From positions 186,001-250,000 of the forward strand of contig CANSGD010001448.1 of NCBI GenBank assembly GCA_947645195.1: a stretch of 64,000 nucleotides of DNA, given 5' to 3'. Under the pieces are notes generated by a model. That model saw only the letters and a list, made by a program, of their open reading frames with translations. It was not told the DNA's origin and did no database searches. Source of the DNA: Patellifolia procumbens. Lineage: Eukaryota > Streptophyta > Magnoliopsida > Caryophyllales > Amaranthaceae. Positions 1 through 13,765 of this stretch are shown one piece after another. The position numbers were made by a program, and so were the translations under genes. Every line of letters starts with the position of its first letter. Within the stretch, counting starts at the first letter, position 1.

Positions 1-2796
1 TTGGAGCATCCAGTCTTGCATTCCCTCTTTCACCATGCAAATTTGTTTCCATACCCAGCTCCCATTAGTGGTGGGTTTGTACCCCCACCAGTCATTCCCT
101 CTGAGATACACACTATGTACCCAATTTCACCCAGAGAGTATCTTTTTTGTCAGCCAACTGCCAAGCTATTTTGCCAACAGCAATTTTATTCCAGAGGGCC
201 AAATTTCTAACCCCCAGTCCTCCAAGTTTCTTGGGTTTGCAAACTGTATCCAACTTTACATATCCAGCTTTGACCCCTTCTGTTTTGCCTTCCCAAAGAA
301 ATCTTCTACACAACTGATTGATTCTATGAATGGCAGCTTTGGGGAAGATAATGATCTGCATCCAGTATGTGCAGATACTCATAAGTACAGAATTGACCAA
401 TTGAAGTCTCCCAGCAAAAGAGAGATTCCTGTTTTGCCATCTTGTAATCCTGTGCATAATTCTTTTGATAAGTTGATCACAGTCGCCAGCACTTAGTTTT
501 TTATTGCAAATTGGAACCCCCAGATATTTGAAAGGCCAACTTCCCCTCTTGAACCCTGATTTCAGAATCAGAGCTTCCACATCACCAGCAGCCATATTAG
601 CACAATACAGTTCAGACTTGCCTTTGTTAGCAACCAAGCCTGAAACAAGCTCAAAATGTTTAAGGCCTTGAAGGATTAACCTGGCACTCTTGATTTCCCC
701 TTCCTTTGCAGAAAACTAGCAAATCATCAGCAAAGCATAGTGTATTGAGCTTTAGATCATTGCATCTAGGATGGAACTTGAAATCCTTCCTGCTTCCCAT
801 ATACTTCAAAGTTCTAGTTAGGTACTCCATACAAAGAGTAAACAGTAATGGAGATACAGGATCCCCTTGTCTCAACCCCCTCTTAGAGTTGAAAAACCCC
901 TGGCTTGTACCATTAATGAGTAAAGTGAAGCTAGCTGTAGAGATACAGGCCATGATCACTTTAATGAAGTGACTTGGGAAGTTGAGAGCAGTCATGAGAT
1001 CTTGTAAGAAATCCCGTTCAATTGTGTCATAAGCTTTCTGCAAATGTATCTTCATTAAGCAGCTAGAAGGCACATTCTTCCTAGCATAGTGTCTAACAAG
1101 ATCCTGACAAACCAGGATATTGTTGATGATACTTCTTCCACTAATAAAAGCCCCCTGGTTCTGTGAGACAATGTAGGGGAGGACATTTTTAAGCCTGGAG
1201 CAGAGCAGTATAGAAATACACTTGTACACCACAGTGCAACAAGCAATAGGTCTATATTCATATACCTTTGTAGGACAATTCACTTTTGGCACTAGTGATA
1301 TTGAGGTAGTATTCAACACCTTCAGCATAACACCTGTATGGAAGAATTCTTTAACAGCAGCAACCAAGGCAGAACCTGTAGTATCCCAGCTTGTCTTGAA
1401 GAATGAACTTCCATACCCATCCATACCAGGAGCCTTGTTTTCAGGTATGGACCATAAAGCCTTTTAATCTCCTCTGCTGTAAAATCCAAGCCTAGCATCT
1501 TCTGCATATCCTCAGAAAGGACCTCACCCTGAAGAATAACTTTTGGCTTGATCTTAGAGACAGTATGGCTATCCCTCATGAAACTTGAGAAATGCTGGAT
1601 GAATTGTTCACAGACTAGTTTAGGGTCCAGGATCCAATCCCCATCTGCATTCTGCACAGTGTTAATTCTATTTTTATGATTGCTAGCTTTAATAGCTTGA
1701 TGAAAATAGCAGTATTATCATCTCCAAAAGTGATCCACTCCTCCCTAGTTTTTTGTCTCAAAAAACTAAGATATTCACTTTTAGCTTTCTTGAGTTGTTG
1801 TGCAGCCATGTATTCCTTTTGCACAATCAGAGGATCACCTATATTGTTATGCATGTCCTCCTGAGCCTCCTCATACACTCTGGCAGCTTGTCTCATATTA
1901 CCAGCTACATCCCCCACATGTTCATTGTTAAACCTCCTCAAAAGAGGTTTAAGTTGTTTGAGCTTCTCATAAATCTGAAACATAGCATACCCTTGCACAG
2001 GCTTTGCCCAAAATTCCTTAAGCAAATCATGATACCCATCCTGTTCACTCCAAAAATTGAGATATCTGAAAGGTTTGTACCCCTGAACCTCTGTGTAGCT
2101 TCTCAGTAATGCTGGACTATGGTCAAAATCCCCCTCAGGAAGGAAAGTGACCTCTGAGTTTATGTAGGTTGACAACCAAGAGGGGTTGGCCATCAACCTA
2201 TCTATCTTGGTCATAACCCTAGTATGCTCATCTTGTTTGTTGTTCCAAGTAAACCATCTGCCACTGAACTTGATATCTTCCATGCCACAATATTCTACAC
2301 ACTTCTTGAAATCATGCATCTCCCTCTTTGTGTGCACATCTCCTGCCTTCTCATCCTCATTAAGGATGACATTAAAACCACCTCCCCATACCCAAGGTCC
2401 CTTCACAGTGCTAGCCAACCTGCATAGGTCCCTCCATAAAGGCCTCCTCTCTTCACCTCTGTTAAAGGCATACACAAAAGTACAGAAGAAAGCAGTTGAG
2501 TGCACTGGTTTAATTCTACAATGCACCAGTTGAGCAGTACACTCTTTGATATCAACTTGAAATACACTAGGGTCCCAAGCTACCACCACTCTTCCTTTAC
2601 CATGCTAAGGTAGGTTAGAGGTGATACACCAACCTGGACATATATTGAGGTACAAGGAACCAATGTGGTTAGCCTTGACCTTAGTTTGCAGGAGACAAAT
2701 TAGTTTAGCATGATGTTGATGGAGGAAGTCCCTCACAAAACTCTGTTTGCTAAAACTATTAAGCCCCCTGGTATTCCATATCAAAATACTATCCAT
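1..2796 (-). pseudogene. LINE-1 ORF2 (endonuclease/reverse transcriptase), multiply broken and 3'-incomplete
   Basis: ORF2 starts at ATG 2796 (MDSILIWNTRG), overlapping the ORF1 stop. The order is APE-type endonuclease, reverse transcriptase, then a C-terminal region cut by the window edge. Breaks seen: in-frame TAG at 2605-2607, and frame changes near 1650, 1440, 680 and 120. Recognisable RT motifs include YRPIACCTVVYK, GAFISGRSIINN, RGLRQGDPVSP and CFADDLLVF (the FADD box is intact). Three expected catalytic acids are changed compared with LINE-3: the endonuclease Glu of the ETK box is Gln (codon 2686-2688), the Asp of the GDFN box is Gly (codon 2377-2379), and the first Asp of RT motif A (KIDLQKAYD in LINE-3) is His (codon 1044-1046). 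The protein would be inactive even without the frame breaks. Confidence 0.88.
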
Positions 2797-4252
2797 TAGG
2801 GATAGGGGTTGCCAGCCCCTGCACCCTATCCTTGTTTGTACTTCCCTCCTGTGCACCAATTGAATTCCGTCCAAGAACCTCAAAAGAGTTTCTGTGTTCA
2901 GTAGATGGTCCAGCCTCTGGTGTAGCTTTGTTCTTTGTAGGTGAATGTTGAGTTGAAACACCCCCCTTCTTTGTGATGGAGATGAAGCCATCCTCATCCA
3001 CCACTCTTTGAGATACACTGATTTTGGCAGTTTGCTTAGGCCTCCAAACTTTGGCAGGCTTCTCCTTATGCCAGCAATCCTCTCTAGCATGCCCATACTT
3101 GTTGCATACTAGGCATTTAGTAGGCTTCCACTCATAATAAACCTCTTGAACCATTTCCACACCCTTCTCATTGATGAATAAAATTTGGTCTGGAAATTCT
3201 TGATCAAGCTGAACATCCACCATAACTCTAGCAAATTTTGTCCTCTGCTTCAATTCAGTATAGGTGTCCATCTTCCTGAGGGTACCAATCACTCCCACTA
3301 TCTTGCTGAGGCTCCTTTTCCCCCAATATTTCAGACTCAGATTGTGCAATTGAATCCAAATAGGAACTGTGGGAGTAGCACATTCCTCCATGCTAGCATC
3401 TGGATCCCATTGCCTCACTGTCAAAGGTTTGTTGACAAAAAAATAGGCTCCACTTGTGGTGGTTTCAACAGCCTTCAAGTCTTTAAATCTCACCAAGTAT
3501 CCTCCATTTGCAAGAGGAGCAATGACATCAATTCCCAGATTTCCCCATATTCTCTTAAGAAATCCCTCGAACACCTGGGTAGGGGGTTTTGCTCCTATAA
3601 CAAAACATACAACTGCTGTACTCCAAAATTCCACCTCCTCCTTAACATCCTCCCATTCAAGAATAGGTTTCAGTTGTGCAGTAGCATTATCAGCATCCAG
3701 ACAGTTCATATCAACATTCACAGAATCATTCAATACAGCAGAAATATGATCAGGGTTTGTAATAGTCAATAGTTGACTTTTGCGTATTGAATTTTGTGGG
3801 TTAGTAACATGATCGTTATCGGCAACATCAATTGATGATCTAGTTGTTATACTAGCATTTAGGTTTAAATCAACCAAGTTATAACTAACATTAATCAAAT
3901 TACTCTCAAACTGCTTACCTCCATTATGGATCATAGCTCTAGTAATGGGAACAGATGTGTTAATCTGGCTTCTTTAGAGTGCTAACTGGATTTTTGGACT
4001 TGCATAGTCTCCATCTGAATCAAATTCACTACTGGATGATAAGCCATCAAAATCTGATTGCCAGTTTTCCATTGCTGCCTTACCCTCTTTTCTTGAACCT
4101 GATTGAAGGAGATCATCAGATGGTGTGCCAGATTGAGTTTTGGGTTGTTTATTTGAAGCATTTTGTGTGTTTTTCTTGGATTTGTTGCTTTGATTAGCAT
4201 TGCCACCAACATATTTCACCCCCTTCCCCTGCCTACTCCTTGTGTTTGCCAT
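2789..4252 (-). pseudogene. LINE-1 ORF1 (nucleic-acid-binding Gag-like protein), one premature stop
   Basis: Plant LINE ORF1: an RNA-binding protein that packages the element RNA. The ATG at 4252 (MANTRS) was chosen because LINE-2 starts identically; a TTG two codons upstream is not a plausible start. A TAA at 3974-3976 interrupts the frame after about 92 codons, and the same frame then continues open to the TAG at 2789. The acidic, Ser-rich N-terminus is followed by a DUF4283-like domain (visible motifs FEGFLKRIWG, VPIWIQLHNL) and a CCHC knuckle CLVCNKYGHAREDC near residue 380. It ends in NPNG-like residues at the ATGGATAG overlap with ORF2. Without the stop it would be about 487 codons, matching the 482-aa ORF1 of LINE-2. 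The domain assignment comes from family knowledge, not a search. Confidence 0.85.
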
Positions 4253-4306
4253 CACCAACGGGAGCTCAAAGAGAGAGAAAAAGAGAGGAGGTCATGGATT
4301 TCAATT

Positions 4307-7300
4307 GAAACCTTTTTTTTCCATCAACGTGGACAGAGTGCCGTTTACGAAGCATATGTGACTCAAAACCACCTCATACGATGGAGTTTGGCCCCATATT
4401 TTGTATTTCATATTTTTTTGGTAATTGAAACCTACCACAAAAATTTCGTCTCAATCTGGAAACTTTTTTTTAATACCTTTTTTTCATCAACGTGGACCGA
4501 GTGCCGTTACGGAGCATATGTTACTCAAAACCACCTCATACGACGCCGTTTTGCCCAATATTTGGTATTTCAAAAAAAATTTGATCATTGAAACCTACCA
4601 CCAAAATTTTATCTCATTCTGAAAACTTTTTTTTGAAACTTCTTTTCCATTAACGTGTACTGAGTGTCGTTACGGAGCATATGTGATTCAAAACCACCTC
4701 ATACGAAGGCCGTTTGGCCCCATATTTTGTATTTGATATTTTTTTGGTCATTGAAACCTACCACCAAAATTTCGTCTCAATCTGAAAACTTTTTTTTGAA
4801 ACCTTTTTTTCCATCAACGTAGACTGAGTGCCGTTACAGAGCATATGTGACTCAAAACCACCTCATACGACGGCCGTTTGGCCCCATATTTGGTATTTCA
4901 TATTTATTTGATCATTGAAACCTACCACCAATATTTCTTCTCAATTTGGAAAGTTTTTTTGAAACCTTTTTTCCATAACGTGGACCGACAGTAACGGAGC
5001 ATATGACTGAAAACCACCTCATACGACGGCCGTTTCGCCCCATATTTTGTAATTCATATATTTTTGGTCATAGAAACCTACCACCAAAATTTCATCTCGA
5101 TTTGGAAACTTTTTTTGAAACCTTTTTTACCATCAACGTGGACAGAGTGTCGTTACGAAGCAAATCTGACTCAAAACCACCTCATACGACGGCCATTTCG
5201 CCCCATATTTTGTAATTCATATATTTTTGGTCATAGAAACCTACCACCAAAATTTCATCTCAATCTGAAAACTTTTTTTTGCAACTTTTTTTCCATCAAC
5301 GTGGACTGAGTGCCGTTACGGAGCATATGTGAGTCAAAACCACCTCATACGACGGCCGTTTGGCCCCATATTTTGTATTTTATATTTTTTTGGTCATTAA
5401 AACCTACAACCAAAATTTCGTCTCAATCTGAAACTTTTTTTTGAAACCTTTTTTTCATCAACGTGGACTGAGTGTCGTTACGGAGCATATGTGACTCAAA
5501 ACCACCTCATACGACGGTCGTTTGGCCCCATATTTGGTTTATCATATATTTTTGGTCATTGAAACCTACCACTAAAACTTCGTCTCAATCTCAAAACTTT
5601 TATTTGAAACTTTTTTTTCCACCACCGTGGACTGTGTGCCGTTACGGAGCATATGTGACTCAAAACCACCTCATACGACTGTCGGTTGGCCCTATATTTG
5701 GTATTTGATATTTTTTTGGTCATTGATACTTACCACCAAAATTTCGTCTGAATCTCAAAACTTTTTTTTGAAACCTTTTTTTCCATCAACGTGGACCGAG
5801 TGCCGTAACGGAGCATATGTGACTCAAAACCACCTCATACGACGGCCGTTTGGCCCAATATTTTGAAATTCATATTTTTTTGGTCATTGAAACCTACCAC
5901 AAAAATTTCATCTCAATTTGGAAACTTTTTTTGAACCCTTTTTTTCCATCAACGTGGATTGAGTGCCGTAACGGAGCATATTTGACTCAAAACCACCTCA
6001 TACGACGGCTGTTTGGCCCCATATTTTGTATTTCGTATATTTTTGGTCATTGAAACCTACCACCAAAATTTCATCTCGATTTGGAAACTTGTTTTGAAAC
6101 CTTTTTTTCCATCAACGTGGACAGAGTGCCGTTACGAAGCATATGTGACTCAAACAACCTCATACAACGTCCGTTTGGCCCCATATTTTGTATTTCATAT
6201 TTTTTAGGTAATTGAATCCTACCAACAAAATTTCGTTTCAATCTGGAAACTTTTTTTTGAAACCTTTTTTTCCCTCAACGTGGACCGAGTTTCGTTACTG
6301 AGCATATGTTACTCAAAACCACCTCATATGACGGTCGTTTTGCCCCATATTTTGTATTTGTTATTTTTTTAATCATTAAATCCTACCCCAAAAATTTCGT
6401 CCCAATCTGGAAAATGAATTTTGATACCTTATTTTCCATCAACGTGGACTGAGTGCTGTTAAGGAGCATATGTTACTCAAAACCACCTCATACAACGGTC
6501 GTTTGGACCCATATTTGGTATTTCATATTTTTCAGTCATTGAAACCTACCACAAAAATTTGGTCTTAATCTGGAAATTTTTTTTCAAACCTTTTTTACCA
6601 TCAACGTGGACTGAGTGCCATTACGGAGCATATGTGACTCAAAACCACCTCATACGACAGCCGTTTGGCCCCATATTTGATATTTGATATTTTTTTGGTC
6701 ATTGAAACCTATCATCAAAATTTCGTCTCAATCTGAAAACTTTTTTTGAAACCTTCTTTTCCATCAACGTGGACTGAGTGCTGTTAAGGAGCATATGTTA
6801 CTCAAAACCCCCTCATACGACATCCGTTTGGCCCCATATTTTGTATTTCATATTTATTTGGTAATTAAAACCTACCACAAAAATTTCGTCTCAATCTGGA
6901 TACTTTTTTTAATACCTTTTTTTCCATCAACGTGGACCGAGTGCCGTTACGGAGCATATGTTACTCAAATCCACCTCATATGACGCCGTTTTGCCAATAT
7001 TTGGTATTTCATATATTTTTTTGATCATTAAAACCTACCACCAAAATTTCATCTCAATCTGAAAACTTTTTTTTGAAACTTTTTTCCATCAACGTGGACT
7101 GAGTGCCGTTACGGAGCATATGTGACTTAAAACCACCTCATACGACGGCTGTTTGGCCCCATATTTTGTATTTGATATTTTTTTTTGTCATTGAAACCTA
7201 CCACAAAAAATTTGTCTCAATCTCAAAACTTTTTTTTAAAACCTTTTTTTCCATCGACGTGGACCGAGTGCCGTTGCGGAGCATATGTGACTCAAAACTA

Positions 7301-7674
7301 CCTCATACGACAGCCGTTTGGCCCCATATTTTGAAATTCATATATTTTTGGTTATTGAAACCTACCACAAAAATTTCATCTCAATTTGGAAACTATTTTT
7401 GAAACCTTTTTTTCCATCAACGTGGACCGAGTGCCGTAACGGAGCATATGTGACTCAAAACCACCTCATACGACGGTCGTTTGGCCCCATATTTTGTATT
7501 CGTATATTTTTGGTCATTGAAACCTACCACCAAAATTTTATCTTGATTTGGAAACTTTTTTTGAAACCTTTTTTTCCATCAACGTGGACAGAGTACCGTT
7601 ACGAAGCATATGTGACTCAAAACCACCTCATACGACGGCCGTTTGGCCCCATATTTTGTACTTCATATTTTTTT
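4307..7674. repeat. Satellite block 1, ~163-bp monomer, about 21 monomers
   Basis: Head-to-tail monomers. The landmark CATCAACGTGGAC recurs at 163-bp steps (for example 4811, 4974, 5130, 5293). Each monomer has a GC-richer half (CGTTACGGAGCATATGTGACTC and CCTCATACGACGGCCGTTTGGCCCC) and an AT-rich half with three T7-T8 tracts and TTGAAACCTACCACCAAAATTTC. Divergence between neighbours is visible (point changes, T-tract length), and no clean higher-order period is obvious here. There is no gene. Open frames of 60-125 codons in this block are by-products of the repeat. Confidence 0.96.
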
Positions 7675-7830
7675 CCCCACCACAGAAGAAGATGATGGTT
7701 GATCATCAATGTGAGTTGTGATTTGGGTTTTGTTGACTTTTTGTGGTTTGTTGCTTGATTTAGCTCTTTGATTTCCATGCCCACCCTTTGATTTTCCCCC
7801 ATTCCCTTTCTTACTTCGAGTTTTAGCCAT
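7663..7830 (-). pseudogene. Truncated LINE ORF1 N-terminus fused to satellite
   Basis: 55 codons from ATG 7830. The basic, Lys/Gly/Ser-rich opening (MAKTRSKKGNGG) followed by an acidic and Ser-rich stretch (DDQPSSSS) parallels the N-terminus of LINE-2 ORF1. The DUF4283-like domain and zinc knuckle are absent. The last two or three codons are satellite-derived. It is a remnant with no expected function. Confidence 0.7.
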
Positions 7831-7882
7831 CAATCCTAGATGAGCTCAAAGAGAGATGAAAAAGGAAGGAGGAGCTCAGATT
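7675..7882 (-). mobile_element. LINE 5'-end fragment (5' UTR plus start of ORF1)
   Basis: About 208 bp of non-satellite sequence. Read on the minus strand it begins with a purine-rich leader (GAGCTC, AAAGAGAG) like LINE-1 and LINE-2, then ATG at 7830 opening a frame that starts MAKTRSKKGNGGK, similar to MANTRSKQGKG of LINE-2 ORF1. After about 52 codons the LINE sequence stops and the frame runs into satellite, ending at TGA 7663-7665. Only the 5' end is present. That is the reverse of the usual LINE truncation, so the rest was probably deleted later. The right junction again reads GAAACC plus a T tract. Confidence 0.75.
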
Positions 7883-10800
7883 GAAACCTTTTTTTCCATC
7901 AACGTGGACTGAGTGCCGTTACGGAGCATATGTGACTCAAAACCACCTCATACGACGGCCATTTGGCCTCATATTTTGTATTTGATATTTTTTTTGGTCA
8001 TTGAAACCTACCACCAAAATTTCGTCTTAATCTGGAAACTTTTTTTTTAAAACCTTTTTTTCCACCAACGTAGACTGAGTGCCGTTACGGAGCATATGTT
8101 ACTCAAAACCATCTCATACGACGCCGTTTTGCCCAATATTTGGTATTTCATATTTTTTTTGATCATTAAAACCTACCACCAAAATTTCATCTCAATCTGA
8201 AAACTTTTTTTTTAAACTTTTTTCCATCAACGTAAACTGAGTGCCGTTACGGAGCATATGTGACTTAAAACCACCTCATACGACGGCCGTTTGGCCCCAT
8301 ATTTTGTAATTGATATTTTTTTTGGTCATTGAAACCTACCACCAAAAATTCGTCTTAATCAGGAAACTTTTTTTTGAAACCTTTTTTTCCATCTACGTAG
8401 ATTGAGTGCCGTTACGGAGCATATGGGACTCAAAACAACCTCATACGACGGCCGTTTGGCCCCATATTTGGTATTTCATATTTTTTTTGATCATTGAATC
8501 CTACCACCAAAATTATGTCTTAATCTGGAAACTTTTTTTTATAACCTTTTTTACATCAACGTGGATTTAGTGCCGTTACGGAGCATATGTGACCCAAAAC
8601 CACCTCATACGACGGCCGTTTGGTCCCATATTTGGTATTTCATATGTTATTGGCCATTGAAACCTACCACCAAAATTTCGTCTCAATTTGGAAACTTTTT
8701 TTGAAACCTTTTTTTCCATCAACGTGGACTGAGTGCCGTTAAGGAGCATATGATACTCAAAACCCCCTCATATGACGGCCGTTTGACCCCATATTTGGTA
8801 TTTCATATTTTTTTGGTCATTGTAACCTACCAAAAAAAATTCGTCTCGATCTGAAAACTTTTTTTTTGAAACCTTTTTTTCCACCAACGTGGACTGAGTG
8901 CCCTTACGGAGCATATGTGACTCAAAACCCCCTCATACGACGGCCGTTTGGCCCCATATTCTGTATTTGATATTTTATTGGTCATTGAAACCTACGACCA
9001 AAATTTCGTCCCAATCTGGAAACTTTTTTAATACCTTATTTTCCATCAACATGGACTGACTCCCGTTACAGAGCATATGTTACTCAAAACCACCTCATAC
9101 GACGGTCGTTTGGCCCCATATTTGGTATTTCTTATTTTTTTGGTCATTAAAACCTACCACCAAAATTTCGTCTCAATCTCAAAACTTTTTTTTGAAACCT
9201 TTTCTTCCATCAACGTGGTCAGACGGAGCATATGTGACTCAAAACCACATAATACGACGGTCGTTTGGCCCCATATTTTGTATTTGTTATTTTTTTAATC
9301 ATTAAAACCTACCACCAAAATTTCGTCCCAATCTGGAAACTGTATTTTGACACCTTATTTTCCATCAACATTGATTGAGTGTCGTTAAGGAGCATATGTT
9401 ACTCAAAACCACTTCATACAACGGCCATTCGCCCCATAATTGGTATTTAATATTTTTTAGTCATTGAAACCTACCACAAAAATTTCGTCTTAATCTGAAA
9501 ACTTTTTTTTGAAACCTTTTTTTCCATCAACCTGGACTGAGTGCCATTACAGAGCATATGTGACTCAAAACCACCTGATACGACAGCCGTTTGGCCCCAT
9601 ATTTGGTATTTCATATTTCTTTGGTCATTGAAACCTACCATAAAAATTTCGTCTCAATCTAAAAACTTTTTTTGAAACCTTCTTTTCCATCAACGTGGAC
9701 TGAGTGTTGTTAAGGAGCATATGTTACTCAAAACCACCTCATACGACGTCCGTTTGGCCCCATATTTGGTATTTCATATTTTATTGGTCATTGAAACCTA
9801 CCACCAAAATTTCATCTCAATTTGGAAACTTTTTTTTGATACCTTATTTTCCATCAACGTGGACCGATTGCCGTTACGGAGCATATGTGACTCAAAACCA
9901 CCTCATACGACGGTCGTTTGGCACCATATTTTGAAATTTCGTATATTTTTGGTCATTGAAACCTACCACAAAAATTTCATCTCGATTTGGAAACTTTTTT
10001 TGAAACCATTTTTTCCATCAACGTGGAGCGAGTGCCGTTACGGAGCATATGTTACTCAAAACCACCTCATACGACGCCGTTTTGCCCAATATTTGGTATT
10101 TCATATTATTTTTTTATCATTAAAACCTACCACAAATTTTTCATCTCAATCTGAAAACGTTTTTTTTTACCTTTTTTTCCATCAATGTGGACTGAGTGCC
10201 GTTACGGAGCATAAGTTACTCAAAACCACCTCATACGACGACGTTTTGCCCAATATTTGGTATTTCATATCTTTTTTATCATTAAAACCTACGACCAAAA
10301 TTTCATCTCAATCTGAAAACTTTTTTTTGAAACTGTTTTTCCATCAACGTGGACTGAGTGCCGTTACGGAGCATACGTGACTCAAAACCAACTCATACGA
10401 CGGCCGTTTGGCCCCATATTTTGTATTTGATATTTTTTTGGTCATTGAAACCTACCACCAAACTACGTCTTAATCTGGAAACTTTTTATTGAAACCTTTT
10501 TTTCATCAACGTGGATTGAGTGCTGTTACGGAGCATATGTGACTCAAAACCACCTCATACGACGGCCGTTTGGCCCCATATTTGGTATTTCATATTTTTT
10601 TGGTCATTGAAACCTACCACGAAAATTTCGTCTCAATTTGGAAACTTTTTTTGAAACCTTTTTTTCCATCAACGTGGACTGAGTGCCGTTAAGGAGAATA
10701 TGTTACTCAAAACCACCTCATACGACGTCCGTTTGCCCCATATTTGGTATTTCATATTTTTTTGTTCATTGAAACCTACCACCAAAATTTCGTCTCGATC

Positions 10801-13765
10801 TGAAAACTCTTTTTTGAAACCTTTTTTCCCATCAACGTGGACTAAGTGCCGTTACGGAGCATATGTGACTCAAAACCACCTCAGACGACGGCCGTTTGGC
10901 CCCATATTTTGTATTTGATATTTTTTTGGTCATTGAAACCTACCACCTAAATTTCATCCCAATCTGGAAACTTTTTTTATTCCTTATTTTCCATCATCGT
11001 GGACTGACTGCCGTTACGGAGACTATGTTACTCAAAACCACTTTTATGATTGTCGTTTGGCCCCATATTTGGTATTTCATATTTTTTTGGTCATTAAAAC
11101 CTACCACCAAAATTTCGTCTCAATCTGAAAACTTTTTTTTGAAACCTTTTTTTCCATCAACGTGGAGAGAATGCTTTTATGGAGCATATGTGACTCAAAA
11201 CCACCTCATACGACGGTCGTTTGGCCCCATATTTTGACTTTGTTATTTTTTTAATCATTAAAACCTACCACACAAATTTCGTCTTCATTTGAAAACTGTA
11301 TTTTGATACCTTATTTTCCATCAACGTGGACTGAGTGCCGTTAAGTAGCATATGTTACTCAAAACCACCTCATACAACGACCGTTTGGCCCCATATTTGG
11401 TATTTAATATTTTTTAGTCATTGAAACCAACCACAAAAATTTCGTCTTAATCTGGAAACTTTTTTTTGAAACCTTTTTTTCCATCAACGTTGACTGAGTG
11501 CCATTACGGAGAATATGTGACTTAAAACCACCTTATACGACAGCCGTTTGGCCCCATATTTGCTATTTCATATTTTTCATGGTGTTTGAAACCTAGCATC
11601 AAAATTTCGTCTCAATCTGAAAACTTTATTTTGAAACCTTCTTTTCCATCAACGTGGACTGAGTGATGTTAAGGAGCATATGTTACTAAAAACCACCTCA
11701 TACGACATCCGTTTGGCCCCATATTTGGTATTTCATATTTTTTTGGTCATTGAAATCTACCACCAAAATTTCATCTCAATTTGTAAACTTTTTTTAAATA
11801 CCTTATTTTCCATCAACGTGGACCGACTGCCGTTACGGAGCATATGTGACTCAAAACCACCTCATACGACGGTCGTTTGGCCCCATATTTTGAAATCATA
11901 TTTTATTGGTCATTGAAACCTACCACAAAAATTTCATCTCAATTTGGAAACTTTTTTTGAAACATTTTTTTCCATCAACGTGGACCGAGTGCCGTAACGG
12001 AGCATATGTGACTCAAAACCACCTCATACGACGGCCGTTTGGACCCATATTTTGTATTTCGTATATTTTTGGTCATTGAAACCTACCACCAAAATTTCAT
12101 CTCGATTTGGAAATTTTTTTGAAACCTTTTTTTCCATCAACGTGGACAGAGTGCCGTTAGGAAGCATATGTGACTCAAAACCACCTCATACGATGGCCGT
12201 TTGGCCCCATATTTTGTATTTCATATTTTTTGGTAATTGAAACCTACCACAAAAAATTCGTCTCAATCTGGATACTTTTTTTAATACCTTTTTTTCCATC
12301 AACGTGGACCGAGTGCCGTTACGGAGCATATGTTACTCAAAACCACCTCATACGACGCCGTTTTGCCCAATATTTGGTATTTCATATTATTTTTTTATCA
12401 TTAAAACCTACCACAAAAATTTCATCTCAATCTGAAAACGTTTTTTTAAAACTTTTTTTTCATCAACGTGGACTGAGTGCCGTTACATAGAATAAGTTAT
12501 TCAAAACCACCTCATACGACGACGTTTTGCCCAATTTGGTATTTCATATTTTTTTTATCATTAAAACCTACCACCAAAATTTCATCTCAATCAGAAAACT
12601 TTTTTTTGAAACTGTTTTTCCATCAACGTGGACTGAATGCCGTTACGGAGCATATGTGACTCAAAACCAACTCATACGACGGCCGTTTGGCCCCATATTT
12701 TGTATTTGATATTTTTTTGGTCATTGAAACCTACCACCAAAATTTCGTCTTAATCTGGAAACTTTTTTTTGAAACCTTTTTTTCCATCAACGTAGATTGA
12801 GTGCCGTTACGGAGCAAATGGGACTCAAAACCACCTCATACGAGGGCCGTTTAGCCCCATATTTGGTATTTCATATTTTTTTGGTCATTGAAACCTACCA
12901 ACAAAATTACGTCTTAATCTGGAAACCTTTTTTTTGAAACCTTTTTTTCCAACAACATGGATCGAGTGCCGTTACGGAGCATATGTGACTCAAAACCACC
13001 ACATACGACTGCCGTTTGGCCCCATGTTTGGTATTTCATATTTTTTTGGTCATTGAAACCTACGACCAAAATTTCGTCTCAATTTGGAAACTTTTTTTGA
13101 AACCTTTTTTTTCCATCAACGTGGACTGAGTGCCGTTAAGGCGCATATGTTACTCAAAACCACCTCATATGACGTCCGTTTGGCCCCATATTTGGTATTT
13201 CATATTTTTTTGGTCATTGAAACCTACTTCCAAAATTTTGTCTCGATGTGAAAACTTTTTTTTGAAACCTTTTTTTCCATCAACGTGGACTGAGTGCCGT
13301 TACTGAGCATATGTGACTGAAAACCACCTCAGACGACGGTCGTTTTGCCCCATATTTTGTATTTGATATTTTTTTGGTCATTTAAACCTACCACCAAAAT
13401 TTCATCCCAATCTGGAAACTTTTTTGAAACCTTTTTTTCCATCAACGTAGATTGAGTGCCGTTACGGAGACTATGTTACTCAAAACCACCTCATACGATG
13501 GTCGTTTGGCCCCATATTTGGTATTTCATATTTTTTTGGCCATTAAAACCTACCACCAAAATTACGTCTCAATCTGAAAACTTTTTTTTAAACCTTTTTT
13601 TCCATCAACGTGGATTGAGTGCCGTTACGGAGCATATGTGACTCAAAACCACCACATACGACGGCCGTTTGGCCCCATATTTTGTATTTGTTATTTTTTT
13701 AATCATTAAAACGTATCACCAAAATTTCGTCCCAATCTGGAAACTGTATTTTGATACCTGATTTT
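7883..13765. repeat. Satellite block 2, ~163-bp monomer, about 36 monomers
   Basis: Same satellite as block 1, in the same orientation. Variants distinguished by AAGGAGCATATGTTACTC, ACGCCGTTTTGCCCAAT and CGTAGATTGAGTGCC recur at irregular spacings, so homogenisation is weaker than in blocks 3 and 5. The longest chance frame (about 219 codons, 9721-10380) crosses several monomers; a repeat of 163 bp is not a multiple of three, so it is not conserved coding sequence. The block ends in a GTATTTTGATACC-type monomer where LINE-2 is inserted. Confidence 0.96.

Larger units (their letters stand above)
1..4306 (-). mobile_element. LINE-1: L1-type non-LTR retrotransposon, decayed, 3' part outside window
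   Basis: The element reads right to left. Its 5' end adjoins satellite at 4306/4307, and the left window edge cuts it inside the C-terminal part of ORF2. ORF1 (4252-2789) and ORF2 (from 2796) overlap by 8 nt. The short 5' UTR is purine-rich (GAGAGA and AAAGAG runs). ORF1 has one in-frame stop. ORF2 has an in-frame stop and several frame changes, and three catalytic positions are substituted, so this copy is dead. The protein fragments are close to those of LINE-2 and clearly more distant from LINE-3, so LINE-1 and LINE-2 belong to one family. The right flank resumes satellite with GAAACC followed by a T tract, the same monomer position as at the other LINE junctions. Confidence 0.9.
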
